This document shows positions 14,417 to 24,639 of a DNA stretch of 64,000 bases, one piece after another; position 1 is the first letter of the stretch; every line of letters begins with the position of its first letter. The notes below the pieces were generated by a model that was not told the origin of the DNA, searched no databases, and was given only the letters and a program-made list of their open reading frames with translations. The DNA is taken from the NCBI GenBank assembly GCA_028023455.1, contig JAQFVV010006732.1:124001-188000 (forward strand), read 5' to 3'. This DNA is from Epiperipatus broadwayi (taxonomy: Eukaryota; Onychophora; Udeonychophora; Euonychophora; Peripatidae). Both the position numbers and the translations under genes were made by a program.

Positions 14417-14419
<3 letters not shown>

Positions 14420-14666
14420 CATAGCATTATATCCGCTAATAATAAAAGGAAATGTATAAGAGTAAAGTTATATAAATGAGTCAAGAAAGAAAAATTATAG
14501 AAATTGATGTAGTAAAAGACATGCATTATACATAAAATAAAAAAAAATAAAAAAAATTCATTTGGTGAGGGAGAAAATTTAAAGTTATTACTGATTTGAT
14601 ATACTAATTGTGATATTAGTCAATTATTTTATATAGTGCGCAATGTTTTTTATAAACTATAATATT

Positions 14667-14816
14667 TAAACAGCATTAAACTGTTGCACATGCGCTTTGG
14701 ATTTTAAATATAAAATGAATGAATACTAACACTTCAACCACATGGTTGAAGTGTTAGTATTCATTCATTTTATATTTAAAATCCAAAGCGCATGTGCAAC
14801 AGTTTAATGCTGTTTA
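14667..14816. repeat. 150 bp perfect palindrome (74 bp arms, 2 bp spacer)
   Basis: The left arm is 14667-14740 and the right arm 14743-14816, separated by CA at 14741-14742. I compared the reverse complement of the left arm with the right arm base by base and found no mismatch. After one mismatch the symmetry continues for about 8 more bases on each side (14658-14825). The arms are less AT-rich than the surroundings (GCACATGCGCTTTGG). It would form a cruciform in DNA or a 74 bp hairpin in RNA. It may be a fold-back element or MITE, or a chimeric palindrome created during sequencing or assembly. Confidence 0.95.
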
Positions 14817-14825
14817 CATATTATA

Positions 14826-16259
14826 ATTGTGATATTGTAAAATCAAACAGCAAAATTAACAGTAATGTACTATTTAATACAAAGCATATATGTGTATGGA
14901 ATATCATTTATATCAGATAATATATAAGGAAATATCTTTCTATTGAAACAACATTTTTAGAAATTCTGAATCATATAAATGACTTTAGGAATTTAAATAA
15001 AATTTTGTAAGCTTAACTAAAGATAATATTTATTAAAGTTAATATTTAGTGGAAAGTAAAGCAAATAATGTCAAACTAAAATCGTTAGTGAAAGAATAAA
15101 CTTAATTGTTTATAAAATTCATTAGTATTTCAAATGCAGTTTTATATAATTAAATATTATTAAAATTAATGTGTATTAAAAATTGGATATTAGAAAATAA
15201 ATTGTGTTTGTTAGTGAAATAAATAGATTATTTTTCTTTATTTTAATAATTAATTTGTAAACAAATAATTTCGAAATTTAAAAATCAACTTTTATGAATT
15301 AAAAATATTCTTAAAAGGCAAAAAGAGAAAATGCAATTATAATTGCCTTATTTTATATTCAATTTATTAATTAAATGAGTCATCAACCAAAACATAATAA
15401 AAAATAATATCATCTGATAAACAAGTTGAAATATTTTTTTTTCAAAAACAAACAACATTGTTTTCAAAGTCAGTAAATATAAAATATTATGTGAGAGGAT
15501 AATAAGTATAAAAAGAGTTTACAAACAGTGCCGATTCATTTATTTCAGTTAATGCCGGTGACAATTACAATTAATTGCACGTTTAATGCAATTAGAATTT
15601 TAGATTGTTATGAGGTGGAAAATAACTACTATTAATCAGTATTTGATGACTTCAAATATAATTTTCCCTAAAACTTACAATTGACAAAATAAGGTGTATT
15701 ATCGTTTTTAATTGCAGTTATAGAAAAATTTATCTATCTTTATATTCTTATAAAATAATTCTCTGATTGCAAAGTTATGGCAATGTATAGAATATCCTGA
15801 AAATATTTCATAACTTTTCTATATGTGCCTTTGTAACGTAAAATGTTTTTTCATAGGTCAATATTCTATCAAGCAGCAAAAAAGTTAAGCAAAACAGAAA
15901 GTCAGTAATGTACTTGTATAAAAAATATTTATGTAAAAAGTGAACTTAAAAAAATAAAAGACCACAAAATTATGAGTATAGATATATCAATTATAAAAAA
16001 GAACTAACATTTGGAATAGAAATACTTTAAACCAAAAAAAGATTATCTCAAATCTTTTACAGACATACATAAAGGGTTCCTTACAATAATCTTTTTTTTC
16101 ACTTTCCTTAGCCTCCATAGAGAGAACAACTCTTCTTAGTCTTCAAATATTCTATGGGGTTTTGAGCAAAACTCTTTTTGAACACTCTTTAGTTAGAGAA
16201 ACTTATCTATATTAGGGTTTGATAGTTGATGCTTATTACCTTGAGGCATATTAATATTA
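14826..16259. other. Unassigned AT-rich stretch
   Basis: I see no domain, RNA or repeat that I can support. From about 16080 the plus strand becomes T/C-rich, like the coiled-coil region that follows, and may be its 3' flank. Confidence 0.5.
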
Positions 16260-16266
16260 ATTGAGG

Positions 16267-17288
16267 TTAAGGTAGACATATCATTCTGTTTTTTTTTTTC
16301 AAAACAGTTATTAAAATCATTTCATTATTGAAATATGTAGAATTATGATTTTCAATTCTACAATCTCTCTTCTGAAAATGACTATGGAGCTTCATTTCTT
16401 CTAATTTATTTTTCATATCTAAAATCTTACCAACAAAATTCTCTTCCTGAATTTTTAAACAATTTCGAATTCTTTGCTTTATTATTATCATAGACCATCT
16501 CCTGGTGGTTTTTATTAATACCTTGAGCTTTCCTAAATTCCTCTGCAATCTTTTTATCATACTTTCTGATTTGGTTTGCATTTTTACTAACTTGTAGTAG
16601 TCAGTGTTTGATGTTACCTTAATGTCCTCAACTCCTATCTGTACCTTAATTGTACAATTTTCATTCACCTTTTCTAGCATATTAAATTTCTTCAGGGTTC
16701 CTTTATAATTATTTTGACTAGCACTAATATTACTATCTAAATCTTTAAATAGTTTTCCAAAATATTCGTGAGTCAAATTTAACCTATTTTCTAGCTTATT
16801 AGTCTTATCCCTTAACTCTCTAAAACTAGTGCCATATTATTTTTTAGCTTTTTTTCAACTTAGCATCTAAATTATATCTAAACACTTCGAATCCTTCATT
16901 GAATATGTTAAATTTATTATTGAATTCCTCCTTTATGTCCACAAATTTTGTATCAATATACCATTTTAATTCTACTTTTTCTTTCAATTTCTTATTTAGT
17001 TCTTTAAATGTTTTATTGAAATATACATTTTGCTCCTGAAATTTCTTTTTAATCCATCAAAATTCTTATTTAATTCTTCAAAACCTATACCAATATCTTC
17101 AATAGTTTTTTTTTTAATATTTCAAATTTTATATCAGAATCTGATTTAGATTTTCTCATCTCTTCTTTAATTATAACTTCTGTTTCTCCAACATTTTACT
17201 TATATCATCAAAATTCACAGTGAATAGAATTCAGTAGAAATTGTGATAGAAGATATGATAATTTTTATATAAGAAGTTTGAAGTAGAA

Positions 17289-17387
<99 letters not shown>

Positions 17388-17640
17388 TATTATTATAACA
17401 AAAAAAAATTCTATTTTTTCTACTTCAAACTTCTTATATAAAAATCTACATATCTTCTATCACAATTTCTACTGAATTCTATTATTTTTTCTTTTAATTC
17501 TGTTTTCTGCATCTCTAATTTTTTATATTGCTCTTCAAAATTTTAATCATCATTATCAAATCTTTTACTTACTTCCTGTAATGGATTGAGGATCATGTCC
17601 ATATCATCTGGATTTATAGTTCCAGAGTCTACTTCTTAAT
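16267..17640 (-). pseudogene. Decayed coiled-coil protein coding region, family unknown
   Basis: The longest open part is 16776-16267 on the minus strand, 169 codons, rich in K, E, N, L and M with heptad-like spacing (MKNKLEEMKLHSH). Reading further 5' on the minus strand gives more coiled-coil peptide in shifting frames, for example KTFKELNKKLKEKVEL near 17010-16970. EVDSGTINPDDMDMIL lies near 17633, possibly close to the original N-terminus, and KKLEMQKTELKEKI near 17520. The reading is interrupted by stops and by an inverted repeat built around (AT)n at 17223-17483. Coiled-coil proteins of this sort are found as ORF1 of LINEs and in many host genes. No diagnostic motif lets me choose, and I do not recognise the family. 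Confidence 0.5.
17223..17483. repeat. Inverted repeat flanking a 93 bp (AT)n tract
   Basis: The left arm (17223-17290) and right arm (about 17415-17483) are reverse complements with only a few differences. They are centred on an (AT)n run at 17292-17384 followed by a short TTATTATTA and poly-A stretch. The arm sequence includes GAATTCAGTAGAAATTGTGA. The right arm is in frame with the coiled-coil reading on the minus strand; the left arm is an inverted copy of the same segment. Confidence 0.9.
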
Positions 17641-18365
17641 AATTGACTTCCAATATGGTACTTAATAAAATAACTTCAAATATAAGCAAATTCATTTATT
17701 CATGTTTATAAACAATTTATAAAGTATTAACATGAATAACTATTATTTTATAGCTAATGTCTACTTCTGGGCAAACTATGTCAATCTAAAAATGCATTAA
17801 CTAAGTACTCACAATATGTTTTATATTCAACCTAATATTATTTTTGAAATGGCTAATGATGTTTTATAAAAGGACTTAGGTGATAACCTGGTCTCAGATA
17901 TCAATGGTTTAAAATTGAGACAGATAAATATTAAAATCTATGATTTTCAAGATGAGTATAACAATGAGTATTAATCTATAGGTTAATCTCACCAATTTTT
18001 GAAATATCCAAAACTGTGATGATTAAAGATTCAAAAACATTTTAAAGACTCAAAATGTATATATAATTTATTGATTGCTAGGTTAATTTTAAATAATGTG
18101 GTTCCTATTTGAGACATGCAGTTGGGCACCAATACACACACACATACACACACACATACATATATATATATTGACTTGGCTATTTTGAAATACGAACTTT
18201 AATGTTTTATATATTAGTTCACAGAGGGCAGTACTGGATTTCTTAATCATGTGAGATGATTTAATTGCTTAATATTTGATATTTATTTCAGTATAGCATT
18301 ATGCACTGGATTATTATATATATATATAATTAATGGTATAAACAATATTAAGGTTTAAATTTGTT
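17641..18365. other. Unassigned AT-rich stretch
   Basis: It contains short (CA)n at about 18132-18157, (TA)n at about 18158-18170 and 18314-18330, and nothing recognisable as coding. Confidence 0.5.
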
Positions 18366-19062
18366 TGATGCACTTTTGATTACATAGTAATCCGCATCAG
18401 CATTAACTAAATTTCAATTCTTTTTAAACTGAATGTTACGTATATTTCCATAAGCTGTGAATGGCTGTATTTGCAACTTGCCTATTTATAACATCATTCT
18501 TATATTTATCAGTCAAAATTGCCTCTTTAATGTTCCTCTTTCTATGATTTCTTTTTTCCATTAATATTTTTATTTCATTACTATTAAATGCAAACCTATA
18601 ATTACAAGTTTTTTCATGGTCAAAGCATAGTGAAGCTGTATTAAATTGACTATTTACATTATTTTTAATTTGATTATAATAATTGATGCTTTTTCAATCT
18701 TTTTCCACAGTACATCTCGATTCACCTATATATAATTTTTCACATCCACATGAAATATGAAAAATTATATTACTTCTTTGAAATGTAGGAATTATTTTCC
18801 TAGAATTATTAATCATTCAATTAACATTCAGAGGAACACAAAATTAAATATTATAATTTTCTTTAAATATATCCTTAAATTAATTTAGATTGCATGTTAT
18901 TTATAAATGACATAGATATCCATTTTTTTATTATCTAAGGTAATATTGAAAACCCTCTTCTTATTATTAAATGAATTTACTGTTCACAAGATTTTGTTTT
19001 TATCATAACCAACCTTTAAAAGTTCATTAGCAAAGTGTTCAATATTTAAAATTTTATCACTC
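18366..19062 (-). pseudogene. Penelope-like element relic, GIY-YIG end, split by Gypsy
   Basis: On the minus strand this is the C-terminal third of a PLE polyprotein, homologous to 35255-36062. The linker between RT and endonuclease (19062 down to about 18800) is followed by HISCGCEKLYIGESR near 18765-18720. This is the GIY-YIG signature, with the YIG triplet intact where the 35.7 kb copy has YIS. Downstream come the conserved tail residues (INRQ-like region) and a hammerhead-like motif at 18371-18400. Stops and frameshifts break the frame. The relic stops abruptly at 19062, where the 5' LTR of the Gypsy element begins. It resumes beyond the 3' LTR at 24412-24602. Confidence 0.85.
18371..18400 (-). 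ncRNA. Degenerate hammerhead ribozyme motif of PLE
   Basis: Minus-strand reading gives CTGATGC, then a stem GATTAC / GTAATC with a 3 nt loop, then AAAA and GTGC. Compared with a functional hammerhead (CUGANGA, stem II, GAAA), two core positions are altered, so this copy is presumably dead. Stem II is perfectly paired. It sits just after the PLE coding tail, as at 36065. Confidence 0.5.
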
Positions 19063-19650
19063 TGCTATATACATGTATAATAATGTTTTGTTAAAAGAAA
19101 TTTATACATATATAATAATTAATGTTTTATTAAAATAAGTTTTATTAAAAGAAATAGGCAGGAATTTTGTAATTAAATTTGATATGCTATTAAAGATAAT
19201 CGCTTCAGATCAGAAACTAATTAAGCAGCTAGATTATAAGTGCTGATTACTAAAAGTAGACAATAGCTGAAAATTAATTGGTTTCTGAAACATTCCTTAC
19301 CAAGAAAAAAGAAGGAACAAAAAATAACTAAGCAGCACTTGTAGCGGAGAACTCATTGAATGCACACGAAGGTCAAGAGTTTTAACTTAGCAACAGAACA
19401 AACCCAGTGAATTCCACCACTGAAGGTTAAAAAGTGGACCTAGGAACTTTGCAGGCCTCACTGGTCTATATTATGTTTTTTTGTATGCCTTCATGGCCAG
19501 AGTTCGTAAGTTAAACTTAATTGTCTTATAACTATATATATGTACTATTATTTATCCGACTGTTAATTCTATTAAACTATTTGTATAATCATTTGGTTTC
19601 TGCTGTCTATTTACCTGATGGTTAAGCCGAGTGAGTGGCTGTACACAGCA
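19063..19650 (+). repeat. Gypsy 5' LTR
   Basis: It starts TGCTATATACATGTA and ends CTGTACACAGCA. These ends form an imperfect inverted repeat and give the usual TG...CA boundary. It matches 23839-24411 over 574 bp. The last 14 bp (GGCTGTACACAGCA) are present only in this LTR. Confidence 0.9.
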
Positions 19651-19656
19651 GAAAAT

Positions 19657-19674
19657 TGGCGCAGTTAATCAACA
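19657..19674 (+). promoter_or_regulatory. Probable primer binding site
   Basis: TTGGCGCAGTTAATC lies 6 bases beyond the LTR end. The TGG start fits complementarity to a tRNA CCA end. I cannot name the tRNA. Confidence 0.45.
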
Positions 19675-19807
19675 GGATACGTTCCAGTAGGAAAATCTGG
19701 TGCAATTTAGAAACAGTAGTGGATTCAAATTTAATTGTATAACGTAGAGAAAGCTACAAGGAAATTGAGAATCGAAGTCCGGGTCAATATAGAATTGGTA
19801 GTCGGAA

Positions 19808-19891
19808 AATTTGTTTTAGTAAGCGTATTAACAGTAATTTGTTTTAGTAAGCATATTAATAAAAATTTGTCTCAGTAAGCATGTTTAATAG
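19808..19891 (+). repeat. Three ~28 bp tandem repeats in the Gypsy leader
   Basis: Each unit reads roughly AATTTGTTTTAGTAAGCATA and is repeated at 19808, 19836 and 19865 with increasing divergence. The repeats lie between the primer site and gag. Confidence 0.8.
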
Positions 19892-19950
19892 TTATTTCGT
19901 AGCGAAATAGAAATTTTTTTTTCAAAAAAAAAAAAAAAGCAAAATAGAAA

Positions 19951-20787
19951 ATGATGACATCAGTGCCTCAGGTAACAATTAACGAGTTCAACGTTAATAA
20001 CCCTTTTGATTGGCCAATTTATCTTAAGAGAATTGAGAAACTATTTTTGATTAATGGTATGACAAGCGACCCCATTAAAGTTGCCACGTTATTGTGTTAT
20101 GCCGGGCAACAAGTAATCAAAATAGCAAATAGACTCTGTGATCATGAAGAGCCAGAGAATTTGCCATATAATGTAGTTATGGGGAAATTAAATAATTTTT
20201 TCAGTCCCCAGCCTTCGAAGCATGTCGCAAGACTACACTTCAGAAACCGAAGGCAAAACAAGGGAGAGCGTATATGAGATTATGATCAAGCTCTAAGAGA
20301 ACTTGCTAAAAGTTGCAGTTATGGCAATGCCTTAGAGGATAATCTGCTTGAGCAATTACTTTGGGGCATGTCAGATGATAGGCTTAGGCAGCAGTTACTG
20401 GCCTCAAGAGAGTTAACGTATAACGAAGCAACCAAAATGGGAGTAGCCCACAAAATAGTACTCGACCAATCGGAAGAATTTAGAAATTTTACCCACAAAA
20501 ATGATGGTAATGCGTATATTCAGAAAACTGAAAATAAGTCCCAACCTATTAAGAGCAAAACATATGAGATAGTGTGTTATTGCTGTGGAAAAAAAGGCCA
20601 CATGGCTTGTAGGTGTAAATATAATAATGAGCATTGTAGGACTTGTAGTAAAGTTGGGCATTTGCAGAAAGTATGTCGAAATAAAGGAGAAAAGGATCGT
20701 GGCAGCTCGCCAACTTGTAAAGTTGAAAATAAAAAAAATGTGATATTTACAATGCACAGATGGGATACGGAAGTCAGTTTATGCTGA
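19951..20787 (+). pseudogene. gag: Gypsy gag, one in-frame stop
   Basis: One reading frame of 278 codons is interrupted by a TGA at 20275-20277 after GERI. The reading continues smoothly as DYDQALRELAKSC, so this is a point mutation in a real gene. The N-terminal part (FDWPIYLKRIEKLFLINGM) is typical of Gypsy capsid. The C-terminal part has two CX2CX4HX4C zinc knuckles: CYCCGKKGHMACRC and CRTCSKVGHLQKVC. Gag forms the particle that packages element RNA. The ATG at 19951 is the first in the frame after the leader. The frame ends inside the start of pol, which lies in the -1 frame. Confidence 0.9.
20733..20739 (+). promoter_or_regulatory. Candidate -1 ribosomal frameshift heptamer
   Basis: A AAA AAT in the gag frame fits the X XXY YYZ rule. 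It lies about 50 bases before the gag stop, within the region where the pol frame (-1) is open. It is only a candidate because the area is A-rich and I saw no clear downstream structure. Confidence 0.4.
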
Positions 20788-22773
20788 CAGTTAATTTATT
20801 AAAGACACCAGTAAAAATGGAAATTGACAGTGGAGCAGGCGTGTCAATGATGACACTTGAAGAATGGGAGAAAGTAGCGAAAAATCGAAAAAATCCTCCT
20901 TTATTAATGAAGACAAGTTTAAGGGCAAAAGACGCTAGTGGAAATTGTATGAAAATATTAGGGAAGGTGATGGCTCAGATTGAATTAAATAGTAAGGTTC
21001 GAACACTACCATTATATATAGTACAAGGCGGTCTAAATCCTATTATAGGTAGGGAATGGTTCGATGCTTTGGGAATAGAGATATGTGTAATAAATAAAGT
21101 TGCTATTGAGCAAGAAATGAGAAATAAATATTGTGAATTATTTAAAAGTGATGAGGGAAAAATTATTACGATGCCTATAAACATAGTGCTACAAGGTGGC
21201 GCGACCCCCGCTATCTGCAGACCCAGAAAAGTTCCTTTTGCGCTGCAAACTAAGGTAGAACAAGAGTTGATAAATCTGGTTAGTAAGGGTGTATTAACGC
21301 CATTCGAGAAAACAGAATGGGCGACTCCAATCATGGTTATAACTAAACCAAATGGGCAGATTCACATTTGCGAAGATTATAGGACCACAATAAATAAAAA
21401 CCTCACTAAAAGTCAGTATCCTGTACCTAATGTCAAAGAAATACTGGCAAATATGCAAAAGGCAACTCACTATGCTAAAATTGATTTAAAGGCTGCATTT
21501 CACCATATACCAGTTTCTGAATGCACATCAGAATTGCTAACTATTACAACACATAAAAGATTGTTTAAGTATAATAGATTGCCTTATGGAATTACGGTTG
21601 CACCAAATATTTTCCAGGCCAAAATGGACATGCTGTTCCAGCAATTGGATGGTGTAACACCGTATTTTGATGACATTTTGGTCGTGGCCAATTCAGAAGA
21701 GGAATTACGTGAACGAGTTTTAAAAGTTTGCGACAAGTTATGTAGTTTCAGAGCTAAAATATACGCAGACAAAAGTATCTGGATGGCAACTGAATTAAAA
21801 TTCCTGGAACACATAATCTCAAAAAAGGGAAAAAGATCCGACCGTCAAAAAATTGCAGCCATAAAGAAAGCATGAAAACCCAGAAATGTTAAAGAACTTC
21901 AAGCTTTCTTAGGATTTCTTAATTATTTTGAAGTTTTTCTTAAAAGGAAAGCTCACATAGCAAAACCGCTATACAATTTATTACAAAAGAACCAAAAATG
22001 GAATTGGGATCAAACCCAAGAAAAAGCTTTTTGTGACACTAAAGAATTATTAACGTCAAACAGCTTATTAGTACATTACGACAGTAGCCTCAAATTGATA
22101 TTGACAACAGATGTATCCGAAGTTGGAGTAGGGGCAGTCTTAAGCCATACAGTAGCTGATGGCGAGCGACCAATTGTCTACGCTTCAAGAACATTAACTA
22201 AAGCTGAGCATAATTATAGTCAACTAGATAAAGAGGCGTTGGCTATCATATTTGCAATAAAAAAGTTTCATCAATATTTGTATGGTCGATAGTTTAAAAT
22301 CTTTACCGATCATAAACCGCTGTTGGGATTATTAGCAAAAAATAAAACTGCACCTGATCATCTAAGCCCTAGAATGTTACATTGGGTTAATCTGTTGTCA
22401 GGCTATGATTTTGATCTAAATTTCAAAAAAGGAAAGATCATTAAACATGCAGACGCACTGTCAAGAATGCCCATTAAAGCTGAAATACAAAAAGACGACC
22501 AAACTATTAACTATATCGATAATTGAAACAACGAATTAATAACCAGTGAAAAGGTAGCTAATTGGACTAAAGCTGACAATGGATATAAACATTTAAGTAA
22601 ATGGATCAGCAAAGGCTGGCCACAAAGTCGGCCTGAGAGACTACATAAAACTTTATGGGATGTAAGACAAAGATTGTCCATAAACAAGGGATGCATTTTA
22701 ATGGATGATAGAGCGTTGATACCGAGCAGTGGGTGGAATAAGATTCTTCACTTAATTCATCAAGGTCATCCTG
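20739..22773 (+). pseudogene. pol: Gypsy pol: protease, reverse transcriptase, RNase H
   Basis: The frame is -1 to gag. Protease: KMEIDSGAG with the catalytic DSGA at 20826-20837, and NPIIGREWF further on. Reverse transcriptase: ATPIMVITKPNGQ, KIDLKAAFHHIPV (motif A), LPYGITVAPNIFQ, and the catalytic YFDDILVV with YFDD at 21663-21674. RNase H: LILTTDVSEVGVGAVLSH, YSQLDKEALAII and FKIFTDHKPLLG. After that comes KHADALSRMP, the usual link to integrase. In-frame stops are TGA at 21873-21875, TAG at 22290-22292 and TGA at 22524-22526. A single-base loss near 22774 shifts the frame into integrase. The HIC-EDYR stretch has E where related elements usually have D or V-DYR. The gene product would replicate element RNA into DNA, but this copy cannot make it. 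Confidence 0.93.
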
Positions 22774-23820
22774 GATAGTGCGGGCCAAAGCTCTGGCTCG
22801 TAGTTACATATGGTGGCCCACAATAAATATTGATATAGAGAAATATGTGAAATCATGTGAAAGTTGCCAAGTAAATGCAAATATGCATAAGAAAAAATAT
22901 GCTGCTTGGCTAGCAGCTGAAAGAGCGGGGAGCCGTATTCACATTGACCACGCTGGACCATTTCATGTCTTTATATTTTTGGTAGTGATCGATGCTTATT
23001 CAAAGTGGATGGAATATAGAGTAGTGAAAAACACCAGTACCGAAGAAACAATCGCAAAACTGAAGGAGATTTTTACTTTTCTTTGGATTCCTGAAACAAT
23101 TGTGTCTGACAATGGTACCAGTTTCACATCCACTAAATTTGAAGAATTTCTCACAGAACAGGGAATTAAACACTTAGCCACGCCCCCATATCACCTGGAG
23201 TTCAATGGTATTGCAGAAAAGGCAGTACAAACTTTGAAGCAAACATTACGGAAGAAAGGCACTGCAAATATACAAGACACCTTACATTCTGCCTTATTAT
23301 ATCAACATAGTACTCCATGTGCTACAGGCAAATCTCCTGCAGATTAATTTTCGGACGGAAACTACGCACGAAACTATCGTTAATCCACCCAGAACAAATC
23401 TTTACACATTACGAAAGCAACACTGGAGATACTATTTACTCCAAAGGAGAAAAAGTCTGGGTTAGAGACATTATCAGGAAACACTGGGTGAAGGCCTTCA
23501 TAAAAGAAATACTGTCAAAACAAATAATACTTGTAGAGACAGAAACTGGAAAAATAACGCACAAGCATATAAATCATGTGAGATGTCGAGAAGAATTAGT
23601 GCAAACCGGAAGTACTGCAGCACCGCGCATTCCCAAATGCAAAGAGAATTCCGATGATCAAGAAAATGAAGGAGCCAATGAAACACCAGTAGAAGAGAAA
23701 TACAATGATCAAGAGACTAACAAAATGCCATTAGAAGAGAAAACATCTCCAAGCAGATCTTCGAGAACAAGAAAAGAACCCGCTTACTTAAAAGACTATG
23801 TAAGACTTCAGAAACCATAA
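22774..23820 (+). pseudogene. Gypsy integrase and C-terminal tail
   Basis: The zinc-binding HHCC module straddles the frameshift: LIHQGHPG before it, then YIWWP and SCESC after it. The catalytic core has IHIDHAGPF, IVSDNGTSF and FNGIAEKAVQ, with 35 residues between the second D and the E, the expected D-35-E spacing. The 22778-23347 frame is lost at a second single-base deletion near 23342, and the rest is in the frame of 23317-23820. That tail includes EKVWVRDI and WVKAFIKEIL, typical of the chromodomain-less C-terminus. It is followed by a highly charged end (PSRSSRTRKEP). The stop TAA at 23818-23820 lies just before the polypurine tract. Confidence 0.9.
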
Positions 23821-23823
23821 TTT

Positions 23824-23838
23824 CTGAAGTGGTGGAAG
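23824..23838 (+). promoter_or_regulatory. Polypurine tract
   Basis: CTGAAGTGGTGGAAG ends directly at the TG of the 3' LTR, the position expected for the plus-strand primer. Confidence 0.8.
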
Positions 23839-24411
23839 TGCTATATACGTGTATAATAATGTTTTGTTAAAAGAAAATTATACGTATATAATAATTAATG
23901 TTTTATTAAAATAAGTTTTATTAAAAGAAATAGACAGGAATTTTGTAATTAAATTTGGTACACTATTAAAGATAAGTGCTTCAGATCAGAAACTAATTAA
24001 GCAGCTAGATTAAAAGTGCTGATTACTAAAAGTAGACAATAGCTGAAAATTAATTGGTTTCTGAAACATTCCTTAACAAGAAAAAGAAGGAACAAAAAAT
24101 AACTAAGCAGCACTTGTAGCGGAGAACTCATTGAATGCACATGAAGGTCAAGAGTTTTAACTTAGCAATGGAACAAACCCAGTGAATTCCACCACTGAAG
24201 GTTCAAAAGTGGACCTAGGAACTTTGCAGGCCTCACCGGTCTATATTATGTTTTTTTGTATGCCTTCATGGCCAGCGTTTGTAAGTTAAACTTAATTGTC
24301 TTATAACTATATATATGTACTATAATTTATCCGACTGTTAATTCTATTAAACTATTTGTATAATCATTTGGTTTCTGCTGTCTATTTACCTGATGGTTAA
24401 GCCGAGTGAGT
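23839..24411 (+). repeat. Gypsy 3' LTR, last 14 bp missing
   Basis: It matches the 5' LTR from TGCTATATAC to GCCGAGTGAGT. It then jumps into PLE sequence (TATCATTGCAATG) instead of completing GGCTGTACACAGCA. Differences from the 5' LTR are mostly single substitutions. Confidence 0.92.
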
Positions 24412-24602
24412 TATCATTGCAATGAAAAAATGATTTTGGTTTTGCCATCTTATATATCATTGTAACACATGATTTAAAATGAATATATCCTCTTTCACCA
24501 AGATGTTTAAAAATTAATTTATAATTTAAATCAGTAGCATCTCTAAATTATTGTAAATCCAAAAATTTTATTTTTCCATTCTGTTCATTCTCAATAGTCA
24601 TG
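24412..24602 (-). pseudogene. Penelope-like element relic, linker region (continuation)
   Basis: Minus-strand sequence from 24602 (TGACTATTGAGAATGAAC) through TTTTTGGATTTACA and TAGAGATGCTACTGA matches the PLE at 35268-35340 almost base for base. It then continues, with a small insertion, up to the Gypsy 3' LTR. It is the upstream neighbour of the relic at 18366-19062. About 15 bp of PLE sequence expected at the junction is missing. Confidence 0.85.
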
Positions 24603-24639
24603 GCATATTACTAATGGAAAGAATATCAAATCTAACTTT

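Larger units (their letters stand above)
19063..24411 (+). mobile_element. Ty3/Gypsy LTR retrotransposon (defective), inserted in a PLE
   Basis: A two-LTR element of about 5.35 kb with the order LTR, leader, gag, protease, RT, RNase H, integrase, polypurine tract, LTR. This domain order (integrase last) defines Ty3/Gypsy. The K02A2.6-like integrase and the zinc-knuckle gag suggest the Mag-type lineage. By eye the LTRs differ at about 20 of roughly 574 positions, so the insertion is not very recent. The gag has one stop; pol has three stops and two single-base frameshifts. Both sides are flanked by minus-strand PLE sequence. No clean 4-6 bp target-site duplication is visible, because the right junction has lost bases. 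Confidence 0.95.

Noticed and set aside
20413-23686. Minus-strand and alternate-frame ORFs inside the Gypsy element
   Set aside because: They overlap gag and pol, which show family motifs in the plus-strand frames; the others have none.
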